Of a DNA stretch of 64,000 nucleotides, positions 46,801 through 55,745 are shown in pieces. How positions within the stretch are numbered: position 1 is the first letter of the stretch; each line of letters starts with the position of its first letter. The DNA is from Paroedura picta (taxonomy: Eukaryota; Chordata; Lepidosauria; Squamata; Gekkonidae). The stretch spans positions 21,598,001 to 21,662,000 of the forward strand of contig NC_135379.1 of the NCBI RefSeq assembly GCF_049243985.1, read 5' to 3'. Under the pieces are notes generated by a model. It was given only the letters and a program-made list of their open reading frames with translations. It was not told the origin of the DNA and did no database searches. Position numbers and translations under genes: made by a program.

Positions 46801-47947
46801 TTGGACCACATCAATGATGGAGTTGAGAGGCAAATGGGTCAGAACAAGAACAGCCAGTAATCAGCTACTCTCCAATGGTGCCTGGGCCCAGCTACAGCCG
46901 AGATTCAATTAGCAACTCCCATTGCTGAGGCTAAGGCAAGAAAAAGGGGACAGATTCCCTTCCTCTCATGACAGGACAGTGATTTCACCAAGAGGTCCTT
47001 CTTCAAGAAGGCTGTTTTACTTATCTCTTTGGTAAGTGGCACTGGGAAGAATTTTTCAGATGAAAAACTGCAGAAATGTTTAATCAAGCCATTGCATCTC
47101 TGTCGCCTGCTCAAAACGATTCTATCCCTCCCCAATTGTCACTGCCTGTTACAAAAATGTATACTGGAAGAAAATCTGGGTGCTGCAAGACTCCCATGTA
47201 TTTTACCTAATGAAAGTATTCTTTCCCCATCTTCTCTCCCTACGGCCAGACGTCTGGATCAAGCACCCCTCAGCCAAGCGCCACACAGACACCCCTTCTC
47301 CGGACTGAGGCCGCTTCCAGTCTTTCCTAACGCAGCCCCACCCCTCAACACACAGGCCACCGGGCTCGTCTATTGCATCAGTTGCGAGCGATTTTAACTG
47401 TTGGAAGGTCTGTTTTGCACAAGCAGCACAATGAGGTTCCAAGAGAAGAGAGCGCACTGCTGGAAGTTTCCCTACCCAAGTTATTGCACGCAAATCCAAA
47501 ACAGAGAACGGGGTTAAGAATTGCTCGTTGGACGTGTTTATTTATTTTTTTAACTGCACGGAGAAGCCTGTGCGTTTTTTTTTTTTTTTAGCATTATTAC
47601 CTGACTCTCCCCCCTTGCATTTTGAACTGGTGCATGCCCATTTTCCCACCTCAGTTCTGCCCCATGCGCAGCCCAGGCGTAAGCTCCTGCAGAAGCACAG
47701 GGGGGGGAAGGCGAGCAGCTGGCCTAAGCGCAGGCTACAGAGCACGGAGGCACAAGGAAACCGCAGACTCTAAGAACAAATCGCCCTGTTTGCTCTCACC
47801 AAAATCGAGGAACTGCTTAATGGAAAGCGGCGACGGGGAGTACCGAGCGAAATGCTCCACCTCGCGGGTCACCCGACCTGCTCCGCCGCCGGTGGAGGTG
47901 GCGGCCAAAGGAGCCGCGCTTCGCAGGGCGATCCGGGCGGCCTTCAT
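37671..47947 (-). CDS. PDK4: Pyruvate dehydrogenase kinase isozyme 4, mitochondrial, eleven coding exons
   Basis: Read on the minus strand, exons 47947-47800, 45007-44866, 44310-44239, 42837-42653, 42159-42070, 41755-41678, 41188-41112, 40251-40153, 39846-39736, 38464-38351 and 37814-37671 join in frame into 419 residues (human 411). The enzyme phosphorylates the E1-alpha subunit of the pyruvate dehydrogenase complex in the mitochondrial matrix, so that fasting tissue spares glucose. The Arg/Ala-rich N-terminus suits mitochondrial import. The GHKL ATPase motifs are intact: the N-box [12 protein letters not shown] (Glu261, Asn265), DRGGG at 300-304, SYTYSTA at 315-321 and GFGYGLP at 336-342. 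The C-terminal DDW motif that binds the E2 lipoyl domain is present. The longer length comes from a glycine-rich insertion near residues 19-24, one residue near 190 and a longer C-terminus ending SRQSAAA. The isozyme call rests on the PDK4-like N-terminus ([14 protein letters not shown]) and on its position beside ASB4. Confidence 0.98.
38009..38144. mobile_element. Palindromic hAT-type MITE, copy 5, in PDK4 intron 10
   Basis: 136 bp with perfect CAGGGGTAG and CTACCCCTG ends and almost perfect inverted arms, the best-preserved palindrome here. The flanks share gttaagc, offset by two bases on the right, so the duplication is imperfect. It lies 200 bp from exon 11. Confidence 0.92.
38351..38464 (-). 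CDS. PDK4: PDK4 exon 10 (G2 box)
   Basis: 114 nt, phase 0. It begins [19 protein letters not shown], the G2 box of the ATP-binding fold, and ends [11 protein letters not shown]. The acceptor is ttcctag and the donor is gtaaat. Confidence 0.97.
38570..38775 (+). repeat. Unclassified interspersed repeat with inverted internal motif
   Basis: gagtcactgctcacttctt near 38650 and gaaatgagcagtgactcac near 38700 form an inverted pair, and the end ggtgttactggactcttggt matches the family at 1195. It lies in PDK4 intron 9. Confidence 0.5.
39105..39376 (+). mobile_element. MIR-like tRNA SINE, full length
   Basis: Head gagccagcttggtgtagtgg, B-box-like gggtttgatttccc, core gtgaccttggactcgcc and tail ending in CTTCTTC. 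The layout (tRNA head, MIR-like core, L2-like 3' end) suggests a CORE-SINE relative. It lies in PDK4 intron 9. Confidence 0.85.
39736..39846 (-). CDS. PDK4: PDK4 exon 9 (G1 box and ATP lid)
   Basis: 111 nt, phase 0. It reads [17 protein letters not shown], then [13 protein letters not shown]. It holds the G1 box of the GHKL fold. The acceptor is taaatag and the donor is gtgaga. Confidence 0.97.
40153..40251 (-). CDS. PDK4: PDK4 exon 8 (N-box asparagine)
   Basis: 99 nt, phase 0. It begins with [11 protein letters not shown], supplying the Mg-ATP-binding asparagine, and continues [16 protein letters not shown]. The donor is gtaact. Confidence 0.96.
40350..40475 (-). repeat. LINE 3'-tail-like fragment
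   Basis: Antisense CR1/L2-like end (ttattctgtccttccctgag, then cagggcagctcacaag) in PDK4 intron 7, followed by sequence with no recognisable family up to about 40850. Confidence 0.45.
41112..41188 (-). CDS. PDK4: PDK4 exon 7 (start of N-box)
   Basis: 77 nt after the acceptor ttctgcag. It encodes [19 protein letters not shown], then LFELFK, including the catalytic-base glutamate of the N-box, and ends at a codon boundary with the donor gtttgt. Confidence 0.96.
41678..41755 (-). CDS. PDK4: PDK4 exon 6
   Basis: 78 nt encoding [18 protein letters not shown], then DLKLTQVN. It joins the regulatory helical domain to the ATPase domain. The acceptor is atttcag and the donor is gtgaga. Confidence 0.95.
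42070..42159 (-). CDS. PDK4: PDK4 exon 5
   Basis: 90 nt after the acceptor ttccacag. It encodes [17 protein letters not shown], then [12 protein letters not shown], one residue longer than human in the variable loop. The donor is gtatgt. Confidence 0.95.
42653..42837 (-). CDS. PDK4: PDK4 exon 4
   Basis: 185 nt carrying the family signature [14 protein letters not shown] with the conserved histidines, then [17 protein letters not shown]. The acceptor is cctttag and the donor is gtaagt. The boundary codon read with exon 5 gives Thr183, where human has Ile. Confidence 0.97.
43245..43790 (+). repeat. Unclassified interspersed repeat, two parts
   Basis: A left part (attgtctgaagaagtatgca, then gagcttacactttgag) and a right part (ggtgccattggattcaaatt) are the successive parts of the family at 1195, separated by about 400 bp of other sequence with a C run. 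It lies in PDK4 intron 3. Confidence 0.45.
43879..44158 (-). mobile_element. MIR-like tRNA SINE, full length
   Basis: Antisense copy from a GAAGAAG tail at the left to the complement of the gagccagtttggtgtag head at the right. Well preserved; it lies in PDK4 intron 3, 80 bp from exon 3. Confidence 0.88.
44239..44310 (-). CDS. PDK4: PDK4 exon 3
   Basis: A 72-nt exon reading [18 protein letters not shown], then HKVLS. The acceptor is taatag and the donor is gtaagc. Phase 2 is kept on both sides. Confidence 0.95.
44866..45007 (-). CDS. PDK4: PDK4 exon 2
   Basis: 142 nt between the acceptor ttcatag and the donor gtaagt. It encodes [19 protein letters not shown] and continues to VQLVKSW, the N-terminal helical-bundle region nearly identical to mammalian PDK4. 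It ends after two bases of Trp97. Confidence 0.97.
45008..47799 (-). other. PDK4 intron 1
   Basis: A 2.8-kb GT-AG intron, the longest in PDK4. I see no recognised SINE or MITE in it. Its 5' end (about 47200-47800) carries raised GC continuous with the promoter island. Confidence 0.85.
47800..47947 (-). CDS. PDK4: PDK4 exon 1 (start codon, targeting peptide)
   Basis: The ATG is at 47947-47945. The exon encodes [14 protein letters not shown], then a Thr/Gly-rich stretch, then [22 protein letters not shown], and ends on the first base of Gly50 with the donor gtgaga. MKAAR and the [11 protein letters not shown] block match mammalian PDK4. The upstream in-frame GTG is not needed. Confidence 0.96.
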
Positions 47948-48045
47948 GACGGCGGCGAGGGCTGCGCACAAGGGAGCGGGCACCACAAGCGCTAGGATCG
48001 CGCGCGACTTTCAGCGTCTGTCCGGGGCGCTGCACGTGCCGCCCC

Positions 48046-48052
48046 TATTTAC
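48046..48052 (-). promoter_or_regulatory. TATA-like box of PDK4
   Basis: TAAATAG on the minus strand, about 100 bp before the start codon, sits next to a GC box. It would place transcription start near 48018-48022. A CACGTG E-box lies at 48033-48038, between the two. Confidence 0.4.
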
Positions 48053-48389
48053 CAACTCCAGACCGCCCTCTGGGGCGGGGTCAAGACCTCGGCCACGCCC
48101 CCTCGGGCTAACGGGCGGGGCAGGAGGGAAGCCTTTCTGGGGCTGCACGCTCGCTGCCCCTCGCCCCACTCAAGGGACCCCTGGGCGTCTGTGTAGGCGG
48201 CGGAGGGGGGGGGGCTGGATAGTTCAGGAGGAGGAGAGGAGGGGGCATGCTGGAGGCCTGCGAAGTGGGCGTGTCTCCTCCGCCTTCCTTCCAACGGCCC
48301 ACTTCGGTACCCTCGTTGTCACGTCCAGGGCGCAGGGCCAACGGCCAACGACTCCCATTCAACCGCCCCGTGCCCGGCGGCGAGAAACC

Positions 48390-48399
48390 GTCACGTGAC
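48390..48399. promoter_or_regulatory. Perfect E-box/CLEAR palindrome
   Basis: GTCACGTGAC, a ten-base palindrome that matches the TFEB/TFE3 CLEAR element and also USF sites, about 370 bp upstream of the inferred PDK4 start site and inside the CpG island. Confidence 0.45.
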
Positions 48400-48445
48400 G
48401 CGCGCGAGCCCGCACAGCGAAGGGAACCAACGCTCCCCGCTCCCC

Positions 48446-48489
48446 ATTGGCTGTGCTAATTAAAAGCCGCTCGCCCGGCCGCGGCCAAT
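48446..48489. promoter_or_regulatory. Pair of CCAAT boxes
   Basis: CCAAT on the minus strand (ATTGG at 48446-48450) and on the plus strand (48485-48489), 39 bp apart and facing each other. This spacing suits NF-Y, and the pair lies about 430-470 bp upstream of the inferred PDK4 start site. Confidence 0.4.
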
Positions 48490-48853
48490 CGGAAGGCTGT
48501 CTCCGCACTGGATTCGTGGGCGGGCCTCCGCGCGGCGAAGGGGATAAACAAGTGGCCGTGATTCCTGCGGGCGGGGCTGGCTGTGCTGCTTTTTCCAGGA
48601 ATAGGAAGGACGCGGCGGAGGGGCGGTGGGCGCGTCACGGCCGCCCTTTAGGGGGGAGAGCAGGAGCAGGCTGCGGCGTGGGTGGCCTCGCCCTGGGAGA
48701 GCCACAGCGGCTCCCCGTGCCCAGACCCTAAATATAGCTGAGCACCAACGCTGGTGGGTCGGCGGAGGGGGGTCGGCGCGGCTCATGAGCTTGCTGGATC
48801 TTTCCTGCACTGGACGTGGCCAGTTGCCCGTCGCTGGGATAGTGGATTTGGCT

Positions 48854-48988
48854 AGGGAGTAGCCAAACTGCGGCCCTCCGGATGTCCATGGACTACAATT
48901 CCCATGAGCCCCTGCCAGCATTACCAGGCAGGGCTCATGGGAATTGTAGTTCATGGCCATCTGGAGGGCCGCAGTTTGGCTACCCCTG
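48854..48988. mobile_element. Palindromic hAT-type MITE, copy 6, at the edge of the PDK4 CpG island
   Basis: The arms contain actgcggccctccggatgtc and its reverse complement, and the centre is shortened. The left terminus is altered from CAGGGGTAG. It marks the upstream edge of the GC-rich promoter block. Confidence 0.8.
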
Positions 48989-49293
48989 GGTGGGGGAGGA
49001 GGAACGATTATTGTCTTGGCACAAGGGCCGGGGAGGGGGGAGTCCTGGGCTGCGTTGTTTACTTTGGAGTACAGGAGGTGTTCCTACTGCTGGCGCAAAC
49101 CAGCCTGGAGGCACCAAAAGCTACTGCGGGCAATTGATCGGTGCTAGATGAATTTCTTCAAACCTTTTTCAAAGCTGTGTAAGGGAAGGTCTGTCAAATG
49201 TTATGGCAGTTAATTCCTTAAGTGAATTATGAGTTGAATGAAGAAATTCTTAGTCCTGAATTTACTTCCAGTTGTCTCCATTGGGGATTCCAT

Positions 49294-49697
49294 TAAGAAG
49301 AAGAGCTGGTTCTTATATGCTGCTTTTCTCTACCCGAAGGAGTCTCAAAGTGGCTTACAGTCGCCTTCCCTCTCCTCTCCCCACAACAGACACCCTTTGA
49401 GGCAGGCAATCCAGCCTCCTGGGAAGGAAGGAGGGAAGATGGTTCTTATATGCCACTTTTCTTTCCCCGAAGGAGTCTCAAAGTGGCTTACATTCGCCTT
49501 TCCTTTCCTCTCCCCACAACAGATACCATGTGAAGTAGGTGAGGCTGAGAGAGCCCTGATATTACTGCTCAGTCAGAACAGCTTTATCAGTGCTGTGGCG
49601 AGCCCAAGGTCACCCAGCTGGCTGCATGTGGGGGAGTGCAGAATCAAACCCAGCATGCCAGATTAGAAGTCCGGACTCCTAACCACTACACTAGATG
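49294..49697 (-). mobile_element. MIR-like tRNA SINE with duplicated 3' end
   Basis: A 3' fragment (49294-49400) is followed by a nearly full-length copy (49437-49697) in the same orientation. Both start with ggttcttatatgc, so either two insertions landed together or a partial duplication occurred. Confidence 0.8.
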
Positions 49698-50097
49698 GAG
49701 CTCTTCCACTAGGTCTATGGTTCAGGCTGGTGCAGAAGGAAAATCTGGTTGGGCTCCCCCTTAGGAAGTTACGTCACCTTCTAGAACATCATGGGTGAAG
49801 ATGGTTTGACATAGCCATCCACTGCCCCAGTGGCAGGAGTACTGTATGGGGAAGGATTGGTTTTTTCCCACCCTGCTGCTTTTTGTAATGCTTGTACTGT
49901 TTTAATGGAATTTTATTGTTCCGGGTTTTTTATGTCGTAACCTGCCATGAACCGGCTTGCCAAGAGTGGTGGGTAGGGTAAGAAATGTAATAAATAATAA
50001 GACAGTTTTTAATGTGAGTGTTCTTCCTAAGCATTCAGAGCCCTGCGTTGAATCAGGACTATGGCATGGGGAAAAGGAGTTTCAGTCTTTCTTCCAC

Positions 50098-50211
50098 ACC
50101 AGGGGTAGTCAAACTGCGGCCTCCCAGATGTCCATGGACTACAATTCCCAGGAGCTCCTGGGAATTGTAGTCCATGGACATCTGGAGGACTGCAGTTTTG
50201 ACTACCCCTGC
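50098..50211. mobile_element. Palindromic hAT-type MITE, copy 7
   Basis: Ends CAGGGGTAGTC and GACTACCCCTG are intact. The centre is shortened to ccaggagctcctgg, a perfect short palindrome, so the arms meet directly. Confidence 0.85.
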
Positions 50212-52012
50212 CCTACACAGTGGCCTAGTACAAAAAATGGCTATTTGTGACAGGATTGTACCCAGTAAAAGGGATTTGTAGTCCACTCTTGGACAGCCTC
50301 CTCATTTTCATCCTAATTCCTTTTCTTCTCTGAATGGCTATTTTTTAAAAAATTTGCTTCCTCAGTCTTTGCAAGTTGAAGGGGGACACCTTCCCTACAT
50401 AGGACGGATGCTTGTATTCCAATGCCCAAGGCTGTGGAGAATATAGGCTCAGATACTGGAATTATACCTATATGAATGTTTGGTGTCCCAAGAACAACTA
50501 AGAATGTAATGGCCAGCTAGAATTCTCAGTCAAAGTTTCTGCTGATAGTAGAATATTTTTTTAACCTTAAGCACTGAAGTGTGACACAAAGAAAAGGTTG
50601 CACAACAAATCAGCAGAACACCTGGATAAGAAACTAATCATTTCAAGAAAAAGTTGTCCTGTGAACTCCTAATTGAATGAGTGAGTAAAGCAGACACTGC
50701 CTTGCCTGAGACTTCAGTTTCACTGGACATGGTAGGAGTGTCAGACTTTAAGTAAACATGCTTGCTCAAACTGCATGTTTATTTTGAAGATGAACAAGGG
50801 CTGCCTTAATGTCATTTTATCTTGAGCTCTGTCGTAACAAGCCTTATCGTGCTTATCTTACTACTTTTGTTTTTCCACTCTCTCCTAACATTTGCTAAAT
50901 TTACTCAGCCTCTTTTTGGATACTTAAGACAGCTGTCACCCTGTTAGCAAAGCCATTCCTGTAACAGAATGCATCTCTAAACCAAAAGACTGAACAATGG
51001 CTCATACGGAAAAGTTAAGAACAAATTAACATCTACTTCTTTTATGATAGCAAGCACTGTTTGGATTAACGTGGTTAAATTTTATTCAATCTGCCCACAG
51101 CTATTCTGCAAATGGTTATACCCAATGGCAGCAGGAGGGAAGTTGTTTACACATAAATTTCCTTCCTTGCAATGATCAACTAAAACTTGGAAAGAATTCA
51201 GGAAGAAAGGATTATGCAGATCTACCTTGAAAATCCCCATTGGCTAGGGCTCTTAATATTTTTTCATAGCCAATGTACCCTGCTCAAATTATTCCAACAG
51301 AACGTCCATAATCAATGTTTTTTTGGTGGGACCTTGAAAAATGAACCTTACGGGGGGGGGGCAACCAATCTCTTTACAATCACAACTAGAGACGTAGGCA
51401 GTTAATCCAAATGTCCCTACTACGGTAGAAATAATGATGAATTAGAAAAATCTTTGTCAGCTTGCTGCTGATCTAGCATTCATATTATCAGAGTAGAGTT
51501 TAATAGGGGAAAGTTCACTGATCTATGAACAAAGTCTTTCAGTTTGGTCTGTGGCAGCCTGGAGATACTTTACAGTGCCTCTGCATCTGAAGTTTAGTAG
51601 GGGAAAGGTCACAGCTGGCTGCAAAGGCGTTACACAACATCCTCTTCATATTTCGCAGAAGTCAGACAGTACAGTACTTGGATTGCTTCCCTACAGCATT
51701 AATCCCTGTTCAGGCTAGATGGAAAAAAGTGCTCAAGAATAACATTTTGGTGACTCCGGTTGTTGCAAACAAGAGACGGCCCCGGGCATTTTTCCAACTC
51801 GTAAAACACTTGTTTATTTGTCTTGTTTGGAATAGTGTTAAAATACCTTTGCTTTAAAAATACATTTGTCTTCATCACAAGACCCAAAGGAAGAAAAAAA
51901 ATGTTCTTGTATTCACATAAACCAGGTTAACTAGTATTTAGTACACGTGTCATGCTTGTGTTCACATGACCAAAGAGCTGAAGGAGCATTTGATCTGTAT
52001 TTAAAAGCATAC

Positions 52013-52210
52013 CTCCAACAGCAGGCTAGAAATTTCCTGTAGATTTGGGGGTAAAGCTTGGGAAAGGCAGGAGTTGGTGATGAGGTGGACCTCAGTGACA
52101 TATAATACTGTAGCATCCATTCTCTATGCATGCAAACTGATCTCCCTAGGCTGGAGATCAGTTGTAGATCTGGGAGATATCTAGGCCTTACTTGAAGGTT
52201 GGCAACCCTA
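52013..52210 (+). mobile_element. MITE-like element with GGTTGCCA-type ends
   Basis: Body aaatttcctgtagatttggg, then ctgatctccctaggctggag, ending aaggttggcaaccct, which is the clearest right terminus of the family. Confidence 0.6.
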
Positions 52211-54062
52211 ATTCTAACTCATAACAGTTATTGCTCACCCTCTGCCTATATATGTGGACTGGTAATTCCCATTTCGTTGTGTTTGAGGAAGTGTGTGCAC
52301 ATGACCACTTGCGGTTTGAATAAAACTATGTTGGATTAAAAGATGCAACTGGACTCAAACTTTGTTCTAATGCTCTTCCACCAGGCATTTGCTGAGGCCG
52401 ACTGACCCATAACATCTACAGCCCCCCCCCCCAGACTGAGAGGTCGGAACCTACCAAGGAAGTGTCAAAGTTATGGTTGAAATACTGTTCTAGTTCTAGT
52501 TGGTATGTTATTGTTATTGTTATATTGATATTGATAGTGTTCTATGTAAGTGTTCCAAAATGTTTTATGTAAACTGCCCAGAGCTGTAGGGAAGGGTGGT
52601 ATAAAAATCTAAATAAATAAATAAAAGCCTGCTGGGAAGAAAATGCTTCATGCCCTTGGGAATCAGTGTTCAAGGAGTATATAGTGTCTGTCCACAAAAT
52701 TCTGGGAGTTCCCACATGTACTAAGACTTTCAGAGCATAGAAAGTTTAACTAGTGAATTTTCAAATACAGCATACCCTAACACCTATTTGTTTGAAAGCC
52801 TGGAATGTTCCTTTCTCCTGAGGCAGATGCCATCTTGGACCGGAATAACCAAACTCCAGGTCATCTATATAAGGCCCAAAGGCTAGGAACAGCAGGGTTG
52901 GGATTTAGGAAGGGTAAGGAACTGATTATGCCGCCATCAATTTATATAAGGGTATTATGTGGTTTTATCTGTTCTTTTATTGGTTTTATATTTTGTAACC
53001 ACCACAAGATGGCTGTTGCCAGGAGTGGCAGTCTAGAAATCGATAAATAAATAAAGCACTCTTTGTGATGTTCCATGCAAAAGGCGTGTTCCCTGCCTGG
53101 TGAAATGGAAAAGCAAAAGGGTTAACATTTATTTTGCGAGCAGAAGGAAGAAAAAGTCCCTGTACAATCAGACAAAACCCAATTTTTTTCAATGCAGTGA
53201 AGATAAACTCTTCCTTTTATACATTCTGTTCCGTTTCTTATCCCCATGTCTCATTGGCTTGGTTACAAAGTTATGGCATATTGCAAGGAAGTGGTGACTG
53301 TATTACAGAGTTACCTGTGGAAGAGGTGGTCTCTGCTAAGATTGCAGTTGAATCAAGGGAAAGACCACAGCAGCAGTGAAATTGTCTAATCTGGCTGGCT
53401 GAATATTCTGTCTGGGAGGGATGGTGTTGTGTACCACAGAGTCTATCCCAGTAGGCCTCGAAGTCAGCAGGAGAGTGGGAGGGACTCAGTGTTTCTCTTC
53501 TTCTCCCGGCATGCAGCCTGCAGGCGTGCAAGAACTATGAATCTGCTGAATGAGGCTAGGATGATTCTGGCATAGTATTCCAGGATCCGCTTACTTAGGT
53601 AGTATTATTCCTTAATGTAATGGCCAAGTTACCTGACCTGCAGTTACAGTTAATTAGGAAGCTTTCAGCCAAGCAAACTTGAGTGTTTGTTGTTTACTCC
53701 ACTACACAAAAGGCTGATCATCTGATGATGCTATGATATAAATATCTAACTTTTTGTCAGTGATTGAGTTCTCTCAACATTCTTCAATGTTTGGAACATG
53801 AAAGTTCTTCATAATGCTGGAACAGGAGCCATTTTCGGAGTGAAATTGAAAATAATCTGTAAACCAGTCCAGGGGAAGGGGAGGAGGGGAAGAGATTGGT
53901 GGAAATTGCTACTTTAGTCTGGACCCAGGCGCAGGTTTTGCAGTATGTGTGTTTTCTTGCCACTTCTGAAAATGAAGTATAAATGAAATGTTTGGGCCAA
54001 ATACAATGTAGAAAATACTATCCTAGCATATATAGAGATGAGAGAATATAGAATCCTAGATA

Positions 54063-54078
54063 GTGTGTGTGTGTGTGT
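54063..54078 (+). repeat. GT microsatellite
   Basis: Eight GT units. Confidence 0.9.
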
Positions 54079-54682
54079 ATAAAATTAGCTAGCACAATTG
54101 TCAAATATGCTTGACCATTTCTAAATAAGTATTATGTACTGACCAAAAAAGAATGAGAGAGTCAAATAATTTCAGTCTTTTGCCACTTTTCAAATTATGT
54201 GCCAAGCACCTAAGGACCTTAAAGTAGAGGAGATGCACTGAGAACATACAAAATTATATAGGAAAAGCACCAATTCACTCTTGCTGAGTAGCAGTTTGGT
54301 TTGGTTTAGCGACCTGTGAAGTGGTACGTTAAAATAATGAACTGTGAAGAGTGTGATTATCAAAGCCTGTTACAGAGACCTTTCTGTTGACTATATCATA
54401 AGGAAAATATGACCAATAATTCCAGCCTTTTTCCTTTTCCCCATGTACTCTTAATAGCCATAAATTGGGAGAAAAGGGGATTGGTTAAGGTTGCTAGACA
54501 AAATAAAGGTTCTGTTTGTATATTAGAGTTCCTTAAGACTGTTATTTATATACAGTGTCTTAAAAGCTAAGCACTTTTACTGACAAGGAAACACAACTCC
54601 ATGACCTTAACCAAGCAAGTCTTTGCTGTTTCCGTCATTTTTCATGAATCCTGCGGATGAAACTTTATCTTCACATTTTAAG

Positions 54683-54894
54683 GTTGTTCTGCAGAAATGC
54701 TGAGGGCAGTCCGCCTAACAAGCACGGGTGCTGTGAAGCCTGGCATGGAAATCGCTAACCCTCTTGGAGTGAAAGCCTCTCAACAAGGTTTAGTAGATGA
54801 CCTCCGTAGATGCATGCTGCAGAATATGAGCACGCTTGATCCAGGTGATCTTGAAAGTGAATCTCCTTGGAAACCACATGCTCTGATGTAAAAA
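54683..54894 (+). CDS. Unassigned ORF, possible terminal exon or orphan small gene
   Basis: An ATG at 54697 opens 65 codons ending in TAA at 54892-54894. The frame is open back to 54682, just after a pyrimidine-rich stretch ending in AG (54681-54682), so it could be a terminal coding exon starting at 54683. The peptide (MLRAVRLTSTGAVKPGMEIA at its start, SPWKPHALM at its end) looks protein-like and the DNA keeps several CpGs in an AT-rich setting. I do not recognise the family, see no other exon, and find no nearby AATAAA. It could equally be a chance ORF, a decayed processed pseudogene or part of a noncoding RNA. Confidence 0.25.
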
Positions 54895-55477
54895 CCTGCT
54901 CCTTAATCCCACGTGGGATTGCTCAATGTTAACTATCTTTGCTCTATTGTTTTATGCATGTTAGCATAACTTTATTTAGGTGATTTTTAAAAATGCTGCC
55001 TTTACAGAGTCCTTTTTAAGGTAGTCTACAAATAGAATCACCACAAAACATCAATATAAAACCAGAACAAGTCATTAGAAACAAGTCAGTGTCATAAAAC
55101 AGCGTGGAAATATCTATAAATGACACAAGCCACCTTGAGTCCCCGTTTTATCCCTGAGCAATAGGGGATGGCAGTATAGAAATGTAATAAATTGAGGACA
55201 AAGGTGGGGTACAAACTAAATGACTAGACTATTCTGGCCATGTTATCAGGCAGAATTCCCTTCAAATCACCTGTTCTTTTGCTGAGCCAGACCTGAGCTA
55301 TGACAGCACTCTCCCTGAGGTAGATCTGAATTAACTCTCACTGTGCCTCCTTTGAGTATTCCATCACCCCTCTGATAGGCGACTGATGCTGGAGCAGAAC
55401 TCCCATCGGTTCAACTCAGTGGCTGTTTTGCTCTTTCGGGGCAGGACAGATTCCTGTTTCAAGAGTGGTAAGAGAGA

Positions 55478-55745
55478 GAACCAGCTTGGTGTAGTGGTTA
55501 GGAGTGTGGACTTCTAATCCGGTGAGCTGGCTTTGATTCCGCACTCTCCCACATGCAACCAGCTGGGTGACCTTGGGCTCGCCACGGCACTGATAAAACT
55601 GTTCTGACCGAGCAGTGATATCAGGGCTCTCTCAGCCTCACCCACCTCACAGGGTATCTGTTGTGGGGAGAGGAAAGGGAAGGCGACTGTAAGCTGCTCT
55701 TCGGGTAGAGAAAAACAGCATATAAGAACCAACTCTTCTTTTTCT
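55478..55745 (+). mobile_element. MIR-like tRNA SINE, full length
   Basis: Head aaccagcttggtgtagtggt, core gtgaccttgggctcgccac, end aagaaccaactcttctttt. One of the best-preserved copies, with a small deletion in the ctgtaagctgc part. Confidence 0.87.

Larger units (their letters stand above)
47820..48800. promoter_or_regulatory. CpG island covering PDK4 exon 1 and promoter
   Basis: This is the only dense CpG cluster in the window, spanning PDK4 exon 1 and about 850 bp upstream, in otherwise AT-rich DNA. It holds several GC boxes. Long ORFs on the opposite strand are by-products of GC richness. Confidence 0.85.
47948..48850 (-). other. PDK4 upstream region
   Basis: GC-rich promoter sequence with no gene on either strand that I can support. 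A forkhead-like ATAAACA lies at 48544-48550 and a TGTTTAC at 49056-49062. Mammalian PDK4 is controlled by FOXO, but such short motifs occur by chance. Confidence 0.5.
50212..54682. other. Upstream intergenic sequence of PDK4
   Basis: No supported gene. It contains a MITE-like element at 52013-52210, the unclassified repeat at 52255-52375, two LINE-tail-like ends (52530-52625, 52970-53062) and a GT run at 54063-54078. The rest, notably 50300-51950 and 53100-54650, is AT-rich and unassigned. Confidence 0.6.

Noticed and set aside
47622-48398. 258-codon ORF on the plus strand over the PDK4 promoter
   Set aside because: It lies antisense to PDK4 exon 1 inside a CpG island, where GC richness suppresses stop codons; the peptide is Arg/Pro/Gly-rich and resembles nothing.
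48460-48960. 166-codon ORF on the minus strand
   Set aside because: It spans the CpG island and a palindromic MITE; part of the translation is the MITE.
49056-49062. Forkhead-type motif TGTTTAC as a proven FOXO site
   Set aside because: A seven-base match occurs often by chance, and it lies about 1.1 kb from the start codon, beyond a MITE; mentioned only as a possibility.
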